Below, one piece after another: positions 1-7,209 of a stretch of 11,297 bases of DNA (within the stretch, counting starts at the first letter, position 1; each line of letters opens with the position of its first letter). The stretch lies in NCBI GenBank assembly GCA_002347185.1, contig DDXK01000131.1, positions 18,519 to 29,815 on the forward strand. The letters are read 5' to 3'. The notes under the pieces are model-generated. The model made no database searches and had not been told where the DNA came from. It saw only the letters and a program-made list of their open reading frames with translations. The position numbers and the translations under genes were made by a program. Source of the stretch: Desulfobulbaceae bacterium UBA2262 (lineage in GTDB: Bacteria; Desulfobacterota; Desulfobulbia; Desulfobulbales; Desulfurivibrionaceae).

Positions 1-253
1 CCCGGTGGGTGATATGATCGTTCTTGATCATGTAGAAAACCTGGGTCTTGTCGATGTAGCGCGTGTAGGAACGGGAATGGAGGATGCGGTCGCCGTCGGC
101 GGCAAAGGCCTGCCGGTGGTCGTGCGGAGCGGGATCGGGAATACGGCGCAGCGCCTCCCTGCTCAGGGCGGCGAACGGGGAGAGGCGGCGGGACTCGAGC
201 TGGTCCAGCTCGTCCTTCATGGCCAGCAGTCGCTGATCGGTTGCATGGGGCAT
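1..253 (-). CDS. HD-family dGTPase-like phosphohydrolase (N-terminal part, cut by window edge)
   Basis: Only the first 84 codons are visible; the rest lies to the left of the window. The protein begins MPHATDQRLLAMKDELDQLE and continues with a basic stretch (SRRLSPFAALS) and then a segment containing DGDRILHSRSYTRYIDKTQVF. The pattern D-R-I-[IL]-H-S...Y/F-R...KTQVF followed by ND-H-x-T-H-R is the characteristic N-terminal signature of deoxyguanosinetriphosphate triphosphohydrolase-like HD proteins, which hydrolyse dNTPs to the nucleoside and triphosphate. The metal-binding HD motif would lie downstream and is not seen, so activity cannot be judged. The ATG at 251-253 (read on minus) has an AGGAAG ribosome site a few bases upstream. 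The gene is divergent from the deacetylase operon and has its own promoter at 294-322. Family assignment rests on a short segment but the motif is distinctive. Confidence 0.75.
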   Translation of the reverse strand, partial: MPHATDQRLLAMKDELDQLESRRLSPFAALSREALRRIPDPAPHDHRQAFAADGDRILHSRSYTRYIDKTQVFYMIKNDHITHR

Positions 254-293
254 GGGCTTTCTTCCTGGTTCGCGGTTGCGGCGCAAAAAAAGC

Positions 294-322
294 ATTATAG
301 CCGAGCCGTTCCGCCAGGACAA
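294..322 (-). promoter_or_regulatory. sigma70-type promoter for the dGTPase-like gene
   Basis: On the minus strand there is a perfect -10 hexamer TATAAT (299 to 294) and a -35-like TTGTCC (322 to 317, 4 of 6 consensus bases) separated by exactly 17 bp. Transcription would begin near 287 and give a leader of roughly 35 nt before the ATG at 253. The surrounding intergenic stretch (254-490) is visibly richer in A/T than the neighbouring genes, which fits a regulatory region. No start site is proven; this is a consensus match. Confidence 0.6.
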
Positions 323-477
323 CCCATTGCTTACCCGGCGCCGCGCGGAGGATACCCCACCCTTTTTCGGCAAAATTCCCAGTGTTCTTTTTTTGCGAAA
401 TAGGCAATACTACCTAGAGGCTTCTCTGGCGGCTCCCTGCCGCAAAGGGTACCCCTTTTGCTTTCGCATACCCTGAC

Positions 478-484
478 AGAAGGA
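478..484 (+). promoter_or_regulatory. Ribosome binding site that sets the deacetylase start
   Basis: AGAAGGA lies 6 bp before GTG at 491. The alternative in-frame TTG at 458 has no comparable site, so the GTG start is preferred. Confidence 0.65.
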
Positions 485-490
485 ATTCCG

Positions 491-1489
491 GTGTCTGAAC
501 CCGCCCCGCTCACCATAGTCACCCATCCCGGCTACGCTGCCCACGACACCGGCGGCGGCGAGCACCCGGAGACCCCGGAACGGCTGCGCGTTCTTCTCGC
601 CAGCCTGGCGGCCTCACCCCTGGGACCCACACTGCGCCGGGTGGAACCCGGCAAGGCGGGCCGCGACTGGCTCACCACCTTTCACGACGAGGAGTACCTC
701 TTCCGCTTCGAGGAAAGCGCCCTTTCCGGCAAAACCTACATCGATCACCCGGACAATCAGATCTGCTACGAAACCTATGAAACCGCGCTCCTTGCCGCCG
801 GCGCCGGCCTTGCCGGCATCGACCTGCTGGAAAAGGGCGCGAACCAGGTGTTCTGCGCCCTGCGGCCGCCCGGACACCACGCCGAACGCAACATGGCCCT
901 GGGCTTCTGCTTCCTGAACAACAGCGTGCTGGCCGCCCGTTACTGGCAGCAGCGGCACGGCCGGCGAAAGATTGCCGTCATCGACTGGGATGCCCATCAT
1001 GGCAACGGCATCCAGAGCGCCTTCGAGGAGGACCCCGAGGTCTTCTACATCAGCATCCACGAACATCCCACCTTCAGTTTTCCCGGCAGCGGCTACGCCG
1101 AGGAGACCGGCACCGGCAGGGGCAAGGGAACCACCCTCAACATCCCCCTGCCGCCCGGCGCCGGCGACCAGCTGGTCCTCCAGGCCTTCAGGCAGAAGAT
1201 CCGCCCGGCCCTGGCCGCCTTCCGGCCGGAAAGGATCATCGTTTCCGCCGGCTTCGACGGCCATCTCCAGGACGACATGTCCGGTCTTGCCTACAGCACG
1301 GAGCTCTACGCCTGGCTCGGCGGCGAGATGGCAGCCCTGGCCGGCGAATACTGCCAGGGCAAGCTGCTTTCCATCCTCGAAGGCGGCTACCACCTGGCCA
1401 GTCTTGCCGAGAGCGCCACCGCCTATCTCAGCACCCTTTCCACCCCTGCGAGCAAAGAGGACAAACCATGTTCATCACCGACTACATGA
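491..1489 (+). CDS. Histone deacetylase family zinc amidohydrolase (AcuC/HdaH-like)
   Basis: A 332-residue protein of the arginase/deacetylase fold that removes acetyl groups from acetyl-lysine (or a related acetylamide such as acetylpolyamine) in the cytoplasm. All active-site elements are visible: HPETPERL near the N-terminus, the tandem histidines H129-H130 in RPPGHHAE, GFCFLNN, the DWDAHHGNG motif with zinc ligands D167 and H169, the third ligand D256 in SAGFDGH, and the transition-state tyrosine Y300 in EGGYHL. The motif style (PPGHHAE, FCFLNN, DWDAHHGNG) is that of class II-like bacterial HDACs. It starts at GTG 491 and overlaps the next gene by 22 nt, pointing to translational coupling. 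With an AcuB-like gene next and a GNAT two genes further on, the most likely role is reversing acetylation of acyl-CoA enzymes, as AcuC does for acetyl-CoA synthetase in Bacillus; this role is inferred. The symbol acuC is not used because orthology is unproven. Confidence 0.9.
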   Translation: MSEPAPLTIVTHPGYAAHDTGGGEHPETPERLRVLLASLAASPLGPTLRRVEPGKAGRDWLTTFHDEEYLFRFEESALSGKTYIDHPDNQICYETYETALLAAGAGLAGIDLLEKGANQVFCALRPPGHHAERNMALGFCFLNNSVLAARYWQQRHGRRKIAVIDWDAHHGNGIQSAFEEDPEVFYISIHEHPTFSFPGSGYAEETGTGRGKGTTLNIPLPPGAGDQLVLQAFRQKIRPALAAFRPERIIVSAGFDGHLQDDMSGLAYSTELYAWLGGEMAALAGEYCQGKLLSILEGGYHLASLAESATAYLSTLSTPASKEDKPCSSPTT

Positions 1490-2166
1490 CCCATAACCCC
1501 GTCACCGTGTCGCCCGAAACACCGCTGCCTGCGGTGCGGGCGCTTCTGCAAGGCGGAAAATTCCGCCACCTGCCGGTGGTTGCCGCCGATGGCCGCCTGC
1601 TGGGCATAGTCACCGACCGCGACCTGCGCTCGGCCTTTCCCTCTTCGGTGCTTTCCGAGGAAAAGGCCCGGTCCTGCCTGGTCGAGCTGGACCATACCCC
1701 GGTCAGCGCCATCATGACCCGGGCCGCCTTCACCCTCACCCCCATGGCCACCCTGGACGACGCCCTCATCCTCCTCGACCGGGAAAAAATCGGGGCCATG
1801 CCGGTGGTGGACGAGGAGGAGCGGGTGATCGGCATCTTCACCACCCGTGATCTCATTGCCGCCTACCGCCGTGTTTTCGGCCTCGGCGAGAGAGGCAGCG
1901 CCATGATCGTGGTCCGGCCCGACGGCAAACGCAAACCGCTTTCCCGGATCGCCAGGGTGCTGGAGGAACACGAAATCCGTTTCACCCGCCTGCTCCGCAC
2001 CGAGGGAAAGGAGGGCGAACCCGGCAGCATCTTCCTGCGGGTCAACACCTTCAACATCAGCGCCGTGCACAACGCCCTGCGGGAGGCGGGCTTCTCCTGC
2101 GGGAGCGGCGAGACAACCCAGGGCGAAGATGAAAAAATCAAAATAAAGAATGCTGAATCGGCATAG
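1468..2166 (+). CDS. Two-CBS-domain protein, AcuB-like
   Basis: A 232-residue cytoplasmic protein. CBS domain 1 spans about residues 7-57 (YMTHNPVTVSPETPL ... GRLLGIVTDRDL) and CBS domain 2 about 77-130 (IMTRAAFTLTPMATL ... RVIGIFTTRDL). Such a Bateman pair usually binds adenine nucleotides and acts as an energy sensor. The remaining 100 residues contain a region (about 143-215: SAMIVVRPDG ... RVNTFNISAVHNALREAGF) that looks like an ACT-type regulatory domain, giving the CBS-CBS-ACT layout of AcuB, then a charged, lysine-rich tail. The ATG at 1468 is inside the deacetylase gene and preceded by AGAGGA. In Bacillus, acuB lies between the acetyltransferase acuA and the deacetylase acuC; here it follows the deacetylase. 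Its biochemical role is unknown even in Bacillus; a nucleotide-dependent regulator of the neighbours is an inference. Confidence 0.85.
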   Translation: MFITDYMTHNPVTVSPETPLPAVRALLQGGKFRHLPVVAADGRLLGIVTDRDLRSAFPSSVLSEEKARSCLVELDHTPVSAIMTRAAFTLTPMATLDDALILLDREKIGAMPVVDEEERVIGIFTTRDLIAAYRRVFGLGERGSAMIVVRPDGKRKPLSRIARVLEEHEIRFTRLLRTEGKEGEPGSIFLRVNTFNISAVHNALREAGFSCGSGETTQGEDEKIKIKNAESA

Positions 2167-2213
2167 AACGAACTGCTTCCGCAGCCTTCATTATTTCTCC
2201 CAAAGGAGAGACC

Positions 2214-4319
2214 ATGCTCGACAAACTCTTCACCCCGCAAGCCATTGCCGTCCTCGGCGCCTCGCGCACCCCGGGCAAGGTCGGGCACGATATCGTGGCC
2301 AACCTCATATCCGGCGGCTATCAAGGGCAAATACTGCCGGTCAATCCCGCTGCCGAGGAGATTCTTGGCCTGCCCTGCCTGAAAAGCATCAAAGAGGCCA
2401 CTGACCGGATCGATCTCGCCATCGTCGTCCTGCCCGCCCGGCTGGTGCTGGCCGCGGTCCAGGAGGCCCTGGAGGCCGGGGTGGCCGCCATTGTGGTCAT
2501 CACCGCCGGCTTCAAGGAAACCGGCAAGGAGGGGGCGGAGCTGGAGGCGCGCATCGCCGAGCTCTGCCGAAACCGCAAGGTGCCGCTCCTCGGCCCCAAC
2601 TGCCTGGGGCTTATCAACACCGAGCACAGGATGAACGCCTCCTTTGCCGCCCGCATGCCGCAATCGGGCGGCATCTCGGTAATTTCCCAATCCGGGGCCC
2701 TGTGCACCGCAATCCTGGACCTCGCCGCCGGCCGCCACCTCGGCATCGGCAAGATGGTGAGCCTGGGCAACAAGGCGGTCCTCACCGAGGGTGACCTTCT
2801 CCTTGCCCTGGCCGCCGATGAGCAGAGCCGGGTGATCATCGCCTATCTCGAGGACATCGCCTGCGGCGACGAGTTTGTCAAGGCGGCCACCGAGGCGGCC
2901 ACCGCCAAGCCGGTGGTCATTCTCAAGGCCGGCACCACCGCGGCCGGGCAACGGGCCGCCTCCTCCCATACCGGCGTGCTGGCCGGGGCCGAGATCGCCT
3001 ACGGCGCCGCCTTCAAGCGCTCCGGCGTCATCCGGGCCGACAGCTTCGAAGCCCTCTTCGACTACGCCACCCTGCTGGCCATGCAACCCCTGCCCAAGGG
3101 TAACAGAATCCTGATCATCACCAACGCCGGCGGTCCGGGCACCATGGCCGCCGACGCCGTGGAAAAGGCGGGCATGGTGGTGACGAGCATCGACCGCAAC
3201 CTCGCCACGGCCCTGCGGGCCAGACTGCCCGCCGCGGCCAGCGTCGGCAACCCCATCGACGTGCTGGGCGACGCCGAGCCGGCCCGTTACGTGGCCGCCC
3301 TGACCGCCGCCCAGGACGATCCGGCCGTGGACGCCATCGTGGTGATCCTCACCCCGCAGGCCATGACCAGGCCCGCGGAAACGGCCCGGGCCATTGCCGG
3401 CTGCCTTTCCGGCGACAAGCCGGTGGTGGCCGCCTTCATGGGCGGGGCCGACGTAATGCCCGGCCGCGACGAGCTGGTCGCCGCCGGCCTGCCCGACTAC
3501 CCTTCGCCGGAAAGAGCGGTGGCGGCGCTGAAGGCCATGGTGGAATACGCGGCCTGGCGCAGAAGGCCGCCCCGGATCGTCACCCGCTTCCCCGTGAACC
3601 GGCGACGGGTGGAACGCATCATCACCAGAAGGCTCAGGACCAACCGCCTGCAGATCGGCGAGGTCAAGGCCAAGAGCATCCTCGATGCCTATGGCTTCCA
3701 GATCCCGGACGGCTACCTGGCCACCAAGGCGAGCGAGGCGGTGGAGATCGCCGAACGCATCGGCTATCCGGTGGCCATGAAAATCGTCTCTCCGGACATC
3801 ATCCACAAATCAGACCTGGGCGGCGTCCGGCTCAACGTGACCAACAGCGAAGGGGTGGAGGACGCCTACGACCTGATGATGCTCCGCATCGCCCAGCGGG
3901 CGCCGGAGGCCTGGATCGAGGGGATCTATGTGGAAAAGATGCTGGCCCGGGGGTTGGAGGTGATCATCGGCATGAACCGCGACCCCCAGTTCGGCCCCAT
4001 GCTCATGTTCGGCCTGGGCGGCATCTTCGTCGAGGTGATGAAGGACGTCACCTTCCACCTGGCCCCCATCACCCGTGAGGAGGCGATCCAGATGCTGATG
4101 AGCACCCGCTCCTACGAGATTTTGAAGGGCAAGCGCGGCCACCGCGGCGTGGACCTGGCCGCCATCGCCACCGGCCTGCAGCGGATCAGCCAGCTCACCA
4201 CCGATTTTCCCCAGATCGCCGAGCTGGATATCAATCCCTTCATCGTCGGCGAGGTCGGCACCGAACCGGTGGTGGCGGACGCCCGCATGAGCCTGCACGC
4301 CATGGAGAGCAAGTCATGA
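2214..4319 (+). CDS. ADP-forming acyl-CoA synthetase (acetate-CoA ligase type), alpha-beta fusion
   Basis: A 701-residue NDP-forming acyl-CoA synthetase, interconverting acyl-CoA + ADP + Pi and acid + CoA + ATP. Domain order: CoA-binding Rossmann domain (about 1-130, starting LFTPQAIAVLGASRTPGKVG), two succinyl-CoA-synthetase-like domains (about 145-440, with LGPNCLGL, ISQSGALCTA and the phospho-accepting histidine H252 in SSHTGVLAG), an arginine-rich linker near 448-475, and an ATP-grasp domain (about 478-701, with MKIVSPDIIHKSDLGGV). H531 in IHKSD corresponds to the second phosphohistidine proposed for archaeal ACD enzymes. Both histidines are present, so the enzyme looks active rather than a degenerate regulatory domain. 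Unlike PatZ/YfiQ proteins it ends after ATP-grasp with no GNAT; a GNAT is instead attached to the next gene product. Strong AAAGGAGAG ribosome site at 2202-2210; the stop overlaps the next start by 4 nt (ATGA). Acyl specificity (acetate, propionate, aryl acids) cannot be read from sequence. Confidence 0.9.
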   Translation: MLDKLFTPQAIAVLGASRTPGKVGHDIVANLISGGYQGQILPVNPAAEEILGLPCLKSIKEATDRIDLAIVVLPARLVLAAVQEALEAGVAAIVVITAGFKETGKEGAELEARIAELCRNRKVPLLGPNCLGLINTEHRMNASFAARMPQSGGISVISQSGALCTAILDLAAGRHLGIGKMVSLGNKAVLTEGDLLLALAADEQSRVIIAYLEDIACGDEFVKAATEAATAKPVVILKAGTTAAGQRAASSHTGVLAGAEIAYGAAFKRSGVIRADSFEALFDYATLLAMQPLPKGNRILIITNAGGPGTMAADAVEKAGMVVTSIDRNLATALRARLPAAASVGNPIDVLGDAEPARYVAALTAAQDDPAVDAIVVILTPQAMTRPAETARAIAGCLSGDKPVVAAFMGGADVMPGRDELVAAGLPDYPSPERAVAALKAMVEYAAWRRRPPRIVTRFPVNRRRVERIITRRLRTNRLQIGEVKAKSILDAYGFQIPDGYLATKASEAVEIAERIGYPVAMKIVSPDIIHKSDLGGVRLNVTNSEGVEDAYDLMMLRIAQRAPEAWIEGIYVEKMLARGLEVIIGMNRDPQFGPMLMFGLGGIFVEVMKDVTFHLAPITREEAIQMLMSTRSYEILKGKRGHRGVDLAAIATGLQRISQLTTDFPQIAELDINPFIVGEVGTEPVVADARMSLHAMESKS

Positions 4320-6187
4320 AGAGCGCAAACAGCTACGACAGCGACTGGCAGCAGAAGTATCACGATATGCTGGCCACTCCCGCCCAGGCCGCGGCCCGCA
4401 TCAAACCCGGCCAGCGGGTCTTCATCGGCACCGCCTGCGCCGAGCCGGTCCTGCTGGTCAAGGCCCTCACCGAACGGGCCGGCGAGCTGGCCGACGTGGA
4501 GATCATCCAGCTCCTCACCAAGGGCGATGCCCCTTACGCCAGCAGCAAGCTGGCCGACTGCTTCTCGGTGAACAGCTTCTTCATCGGCAGCAACATCCGC
4601 GCGCATATTCAGCAGGGTCTGGGCAACTACACGCCCATCCTCCTCTCCGACATCCCGACCCTCTTCAGTTCCGGCCAGCTTCCCATCGACGTGGCCCTCA
4701 TCCAGGTGACGCCGCCCGACAGCCGCGGCAAGGTGAGCCTGGGGGTATCAGTGGATATCGTGAAAAGCGCGGCGGAAAACGCCTCCCTGGTCATCGCCCT
4801 GGTCAACCCCCTGATGCCAAAGACCCTGGGCGACAGCTTTCTGGACATCTACGACCTCGACCTCCTGGTGCCGGCGGAAACTCCGGTCATTGAAAGGGAA
4901 ACCCAGCCGGTCTCCGAGGACACCAGGCGCATCGGCGAGCATATCGCCGCCCTGATCGAGGACGGCTCCACCATCGAGTTCGGCATCGGCCGCATCCCCC
5001 ATGCCCTGGTGGAGTTCCTCAAGGAGAAAAAGGATCTCGGCATCCATACCGAGATGCTCACCGATTCCATCATCGACCTGGTGGAATCGGGCGCGGTCAC
5101 CGGCAACCGGAAAAGCACCGACAAGGGCCGGATCGTGGCCAGCTTCTGCATGGGCACCCAAAAACTCTACGACTACATCGACAACAACCCGCTCTTCTGC
5201 TTCCGGCCCACCGAATACGTCAACGACTCCTACATCATCGGCAAGCAGCACAAGATGGTGGCCATCAACATGGCCCTCGAAATCGACCTCACCGGCCAGG
5301 TCTGCGCCGATTCCCTGGGCTCTCTCTTCTACTCGGGGATCGGCGGCCAGGTGGATTTCAACCGGGGCGCCTCCCGCTCCACTGACGGCAAGCCGATCAT
5401 CGCCATGGAATCGACGGCGAAAGGCGGCAGCGTCTCGCGCATCGTCACCTGCCTGACCCCGGGCGCCGGCGTGGTCACCACCCGTGGCGAGGTCCATTAC
5501 GTGGCCACGGAATACGGGGTCGCCTACCTGCACGGCAAGAGCGTGCAGGAACGGGCCCTGGCCCTGATCAGCATCGCCCACCCGAAATTCCGGGAACGAC
5601 TCTTCCGGGAAGCCCTGGAGGCAAAATACCTTCGCCAGGATCTTGCCGAGGTGGAGGGCCGCTTCATGATCGCCTCCCAGGAGATGAACACCACCATGCT
5701 CCTGGAGGACGGCACCCAGATCAACTTCCGGCCGGTGCACCTCACCGACGAACCGCGAATGCGGGACATCCTCTACGCCCTTTCCCAGGAGACCCTCTAC
5801 TACCGCTTCATGACCCACAGCCAGCGCTTCGGTCACAAGCAGATCCAGAACTTCGTCTACATCGACCACCGCAAGGACGCGGCCATCGTCGGCACCGTCC
5901 CCGAGGCGCACGGCGAGGAGATCATCGCCATCGGCCGCTACTATCTGGATGCCAAGACCAACCGGGCCGAGGTGGCCTTTGTGATCCGCGACGAATGGCA
6001 GAACAAGCACATCGGCACCTTTCTTTTCCGCCACCTGGTCACCATTGCCAAGCGAAACGGCATCGCCGGCTTTTCCGCCGAGGTGCTCCGCGACAACAAG
6101 CGGATGCAGGCCATCTTCCTCCACTGCGGCTTCAAGGTGAAAAGCAGTCTGGAGGAGGACGTTTACAGCTTCCAGATCGATTTCTGA
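4316..6187 (+). CDS. Acetyl-CoA hydrolase/CoA-transferase fused to a C-terminal GNAT acetyltransferase
   Basis: A 623-residue two-module protein. Residues 1 to about 450 are a class I CoA-transferase of the Cat1/4-hydroxybutyrate CoA-transferase/acetyl-CoA hydrolase type: FIGTACAEPVLLVKAL at the front, IHTEMLTDSIIDLVESGAV holding E246 (in the position of the catalytic glutamate that forms the glutamyl-CoA intermediate in AbfT and AarC), then PTEYVNDSYIIG, INMALEIDLTGQV and YSGIGGQVDFNRGA. Residues about 460-623 are a GNAT domain (INFRPVHLTDE ... RAEVAFVIRDEWQNKHIGTF ... FSAEVLRDN ... IFLHCGF). The acetyl-CoA-binding motif reads Q562-N-K-H-I-G, with His where the usual [RQ]-x-x-G-x-[GA] pattern has Gly. 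The GNAT resembles protein lysine acetyltransferases of the Pat/AcuA kind, so the protein may both move CoA between acids and acetylate partner enzymes; this is inferred. ATGA overlap with the synthetase gene indicates coupled translation. A similar fusion is known from other deltaproteobacterial-type genomes. Confidence 0.88.
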   Translation: MKSANSYDSDWQQKYHDMLATPAQAAARIKPGQRVFIGTACAEPVLLVKALTERAGELADVEIIQLLTKGDAPYASSKLADCFSVNSFFIGSNIRAHIQQGLGNYTPILLSDIPTLFSSGQLPIDVALIQVTPPDSRGKVSLGVSVDIVKSAAENASLVIALVNPLMPKTLGDSFLDIYDLDLLVPAETPVIERETQPVSEDTRRIGEHIAALIEDGSTIEFGIGRIPHALVEFLKEKKDLGIHTEMLTDSIIDLVESGAVTGNRKSTDKGRIVASFCMGTQKLYDYIDNNPLFCFRPTEYVNDSYIIGKQHKMVAINMALEIDLTGQVCADSLGSLFYSGIGGQVDFNRGASRSTDGKPIIAMESTAKGGSVSRIVTCLTPGAGVVTTRGEVHYVATEYGVAYLHGKSVQERALALISIAHPKFRERLFREALEAKYLRQDLAEVEGRFMIASQEMNTTMLLEDGTQINFRPVHLTDEPRMRDILYALSQETLYYRFMTHSQRFGHKQIQNFVYIDHRKDAAIVGTVPEAHGEEIIAIGRYYLDAKTNRAEVAFVIRDEWQNKHIGTFLFRHLVTIAKRNGIAGFSAEVLRDNKRMQAIFLHCGFKVKSSLEEDVYSFQIDF

Positions 6188-6235
6188 TCGGGTATCATGC
6201 TCTCCCCTGACCAAGCCAACGGAGAGGAGCCAGGC

Positions 6236-7027
6236 ATGACCAGCCATGACAGCACCGCCCCCACACGCATCCTTCTGGTCGAGGACGTGGATTTCAACCA
6301 GGAGATCCTCGCCGACCTGCTCGCCCTGCGCGGCTGGCAGGCCGTGGTGGCGAAAAGCGGCGAAGAGGCCGTGGAAAGGCTGAGCGTCGACCCGGACTTC
6401 CAACTCATCCTCATGGACATCGGCCTGCCGGGCATGGATGGTTTCGAAACCGCCAGAACGATCCGCAGGAATCCGGCCTGCGCCGAAATTCCCATCCTCG
6501 CCCTCACCGCCGATCCGGCGCCATTGCGCGGGCAGGCCCTGGCCGCCGGACTCGCCGGCTGCCTCGAAAAGAACTTCGACCAGGAGGCCCTGCACGCGGC
6601 CATCGAAAGGCGGCTGCCCCCCGCTCCTCCGGAGCGCGGTTCCAGACAGCCGGGGCGGCCGGCAGAGAGCCCACCCCGCATCCTCGATTGCGACTTCCTT
6701 GCCAGCATCTATGGGAATGATGGGGCCATCCGCCGCATCGCCAGAGCCTTTTTCGCCGACACCATCCCTCTGCTGGCGCGCCTGGCCGAAGCCATGGCCC
6801 GTAACGACAGGCAGGAGTCCCTGGCCTGCTGCCACAGCCTCAAGGGCGCGGCCGTCATCTTCACCGCCGGAGCCCTGGTCCGCCGGGTGGAGGAACTCGA
6901 CCGGCACCTGCGGGAAGAGACGATAGAGGCGGCGCTTGCCAGCCACCGCGAAGTGGAGAAAGCCCATGCCGCCCTGGTCACTCTGGTGGAGCAGAGGTTT
7001 TCCGAGGCAGCGCTCCCGCAGCCCTGA
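6236..7027 (+). CDS. Response regulator receiver domain fused to an Hpt phosphotransfer domain
   Basis: A 263-residue cytoplasmic signalling protein. The receiver domain (about 10-125) shows the acidic pair in ILLVEDVDFNQE, phospho-acceptor D61 in LILMDIGLPGMDG, T91 in ILALTADP and K112 in CLEKNFD (the usual KP is KN here). After a Pro/Arg-rich linker (about 128-155) comes an Hpt domain (about 160-255) with phosphorylatable H200 in CHSLKGAA. No DNA-binding or enzymatic output domain follows, so it is best read as a phosphorelay intermediate between a hybrid kinase and another regulator. The sensor kinase beginning at 10513 is the natural partner, with three binding-protein genes between them. 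Start chosen at ATG 6236 because GGAGAGGAG (6221-6229) sits 6 bp upstream; an in-frame ATG at 6197 lacks a site. It lies 48 bp after the CoA-transferase gene and could be read through from it. Confidence 0.9.
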   Translation: MTSHDSTAPTRILLVEDVDFNQEILADLLALRGWQAVVAKSGEEAVERLSVDPDFQLILMDIGLPGMDGFETARTIRRNPACAEIPILALTADPAPLRGQALAAGLAGCLEKNFDQEALHAAIERRLPPAPPERGSRQPGRPAESPPRILDCDFLASIYGNDGAIRRIARAFFADTIPLLARLAEAMARNDRQESLACCHSLKGAAVIFTAGALVRRVEELDRHLREETIEAALASHREVEKAHAALVTLVEQRFSEAALPQP

Positions 7028-7103
7028 GGCCTGCCAGCCCCTTCTCCCTCCCTCAGCCAGAAAGGCCGCGCGCACGGCAAAACGACCCGCCGGCACTCTT
7101 CGG

Positions 7104-7133
7104 TTGCAATCAAGTCGCGGCCTGGGCCATAAT
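7104..7133 (+). promoter_or_regulatory. Predicted promoter of first binding-protein gene
   Basis: TTGCAA (7104-7109), an 18-bp spacer and CATAAT (7128-7133; 5 of 6 consensus bases). The element matches the one before the third binding-protein gene (9286-9315) at 21 of 30 positions, including an unbroken CTGGGC just before the -10. The shared sequence makes a real promoter more likely than either match alone. The expected start of transcription near 7140 leaves a leader of about 70 nt to the ATG at 7210. Confidence 0.55.
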
Positions 7134-7209
7134 CAGGCAAGAGACAAACTTCCCGAGCATGGCGCCTGCCTGTGCGCCTGCTTTCTCTCCATTGTGCCTG
7201 GGGTGCGCC

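Larger units (their letters stand above)
254..490. other. Divergent intergenic region between dGTPase-like gene and deacetylase operon
   Basis: This 237-bp gap must hold the control elements of both divergent units. The minus-strand promoter (294-322) is clear. For the plus-strand operon only a weak candidate is visible: TTGCTT at 327-332, an 18-bp spacer and GATACC at 351-356, which overlaps the back of the minus-strand promoter. Two T/C-rich motifs containing TACCCC followed by a T run (about 353-368 and 449-460) could be operators but are too degenerate to call. I see no RNA gene or small ORF with a convincing ribosome site here. Confidence 0.4.

Noticed and set aside
5..403. Plus-strand open frame at the left edge
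   Set aside because: It runs opposite the dGTPase-like N-terminus and through the divergent promoter region, with no ribosome site and no recognisable motif.
458..490. TTG at 458 as start of the deacetylase
   Set aside because: No ribosome site upstream; GTG at 491 has AGAAGGA at correct spacing and gives the usual N-terminus for the family.
1863..3806. Long minus-strand open frame (647 codons) opposite the CBS protein and acyl-CoA synthetase
   Set aside because: Same reasoning: glycine/histidine-rich shadow translation, no ribosome site or family motif, opposite two well-supported genes.
4748..7096. Very long open frame on the minus strand (782 codons) spanning the CoA-transferase and REC-Hpt genes
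   Set aside because: It is antisense to two proteins with clear domain motifs, its translation is low-complexity and rich in G, A, V, D, E and H without recognisable motifs, and such frames are expected opposite GC-rich genes.
7028..7100. Possible rho-independent terminator after the REC-Hpt gene
   Set aside because: Only a GGCCT/AGGCC pairing with a loop of nearly 30 nt and no T-run; not a credible terminator. None of the other plus-strand gaps shows one either.
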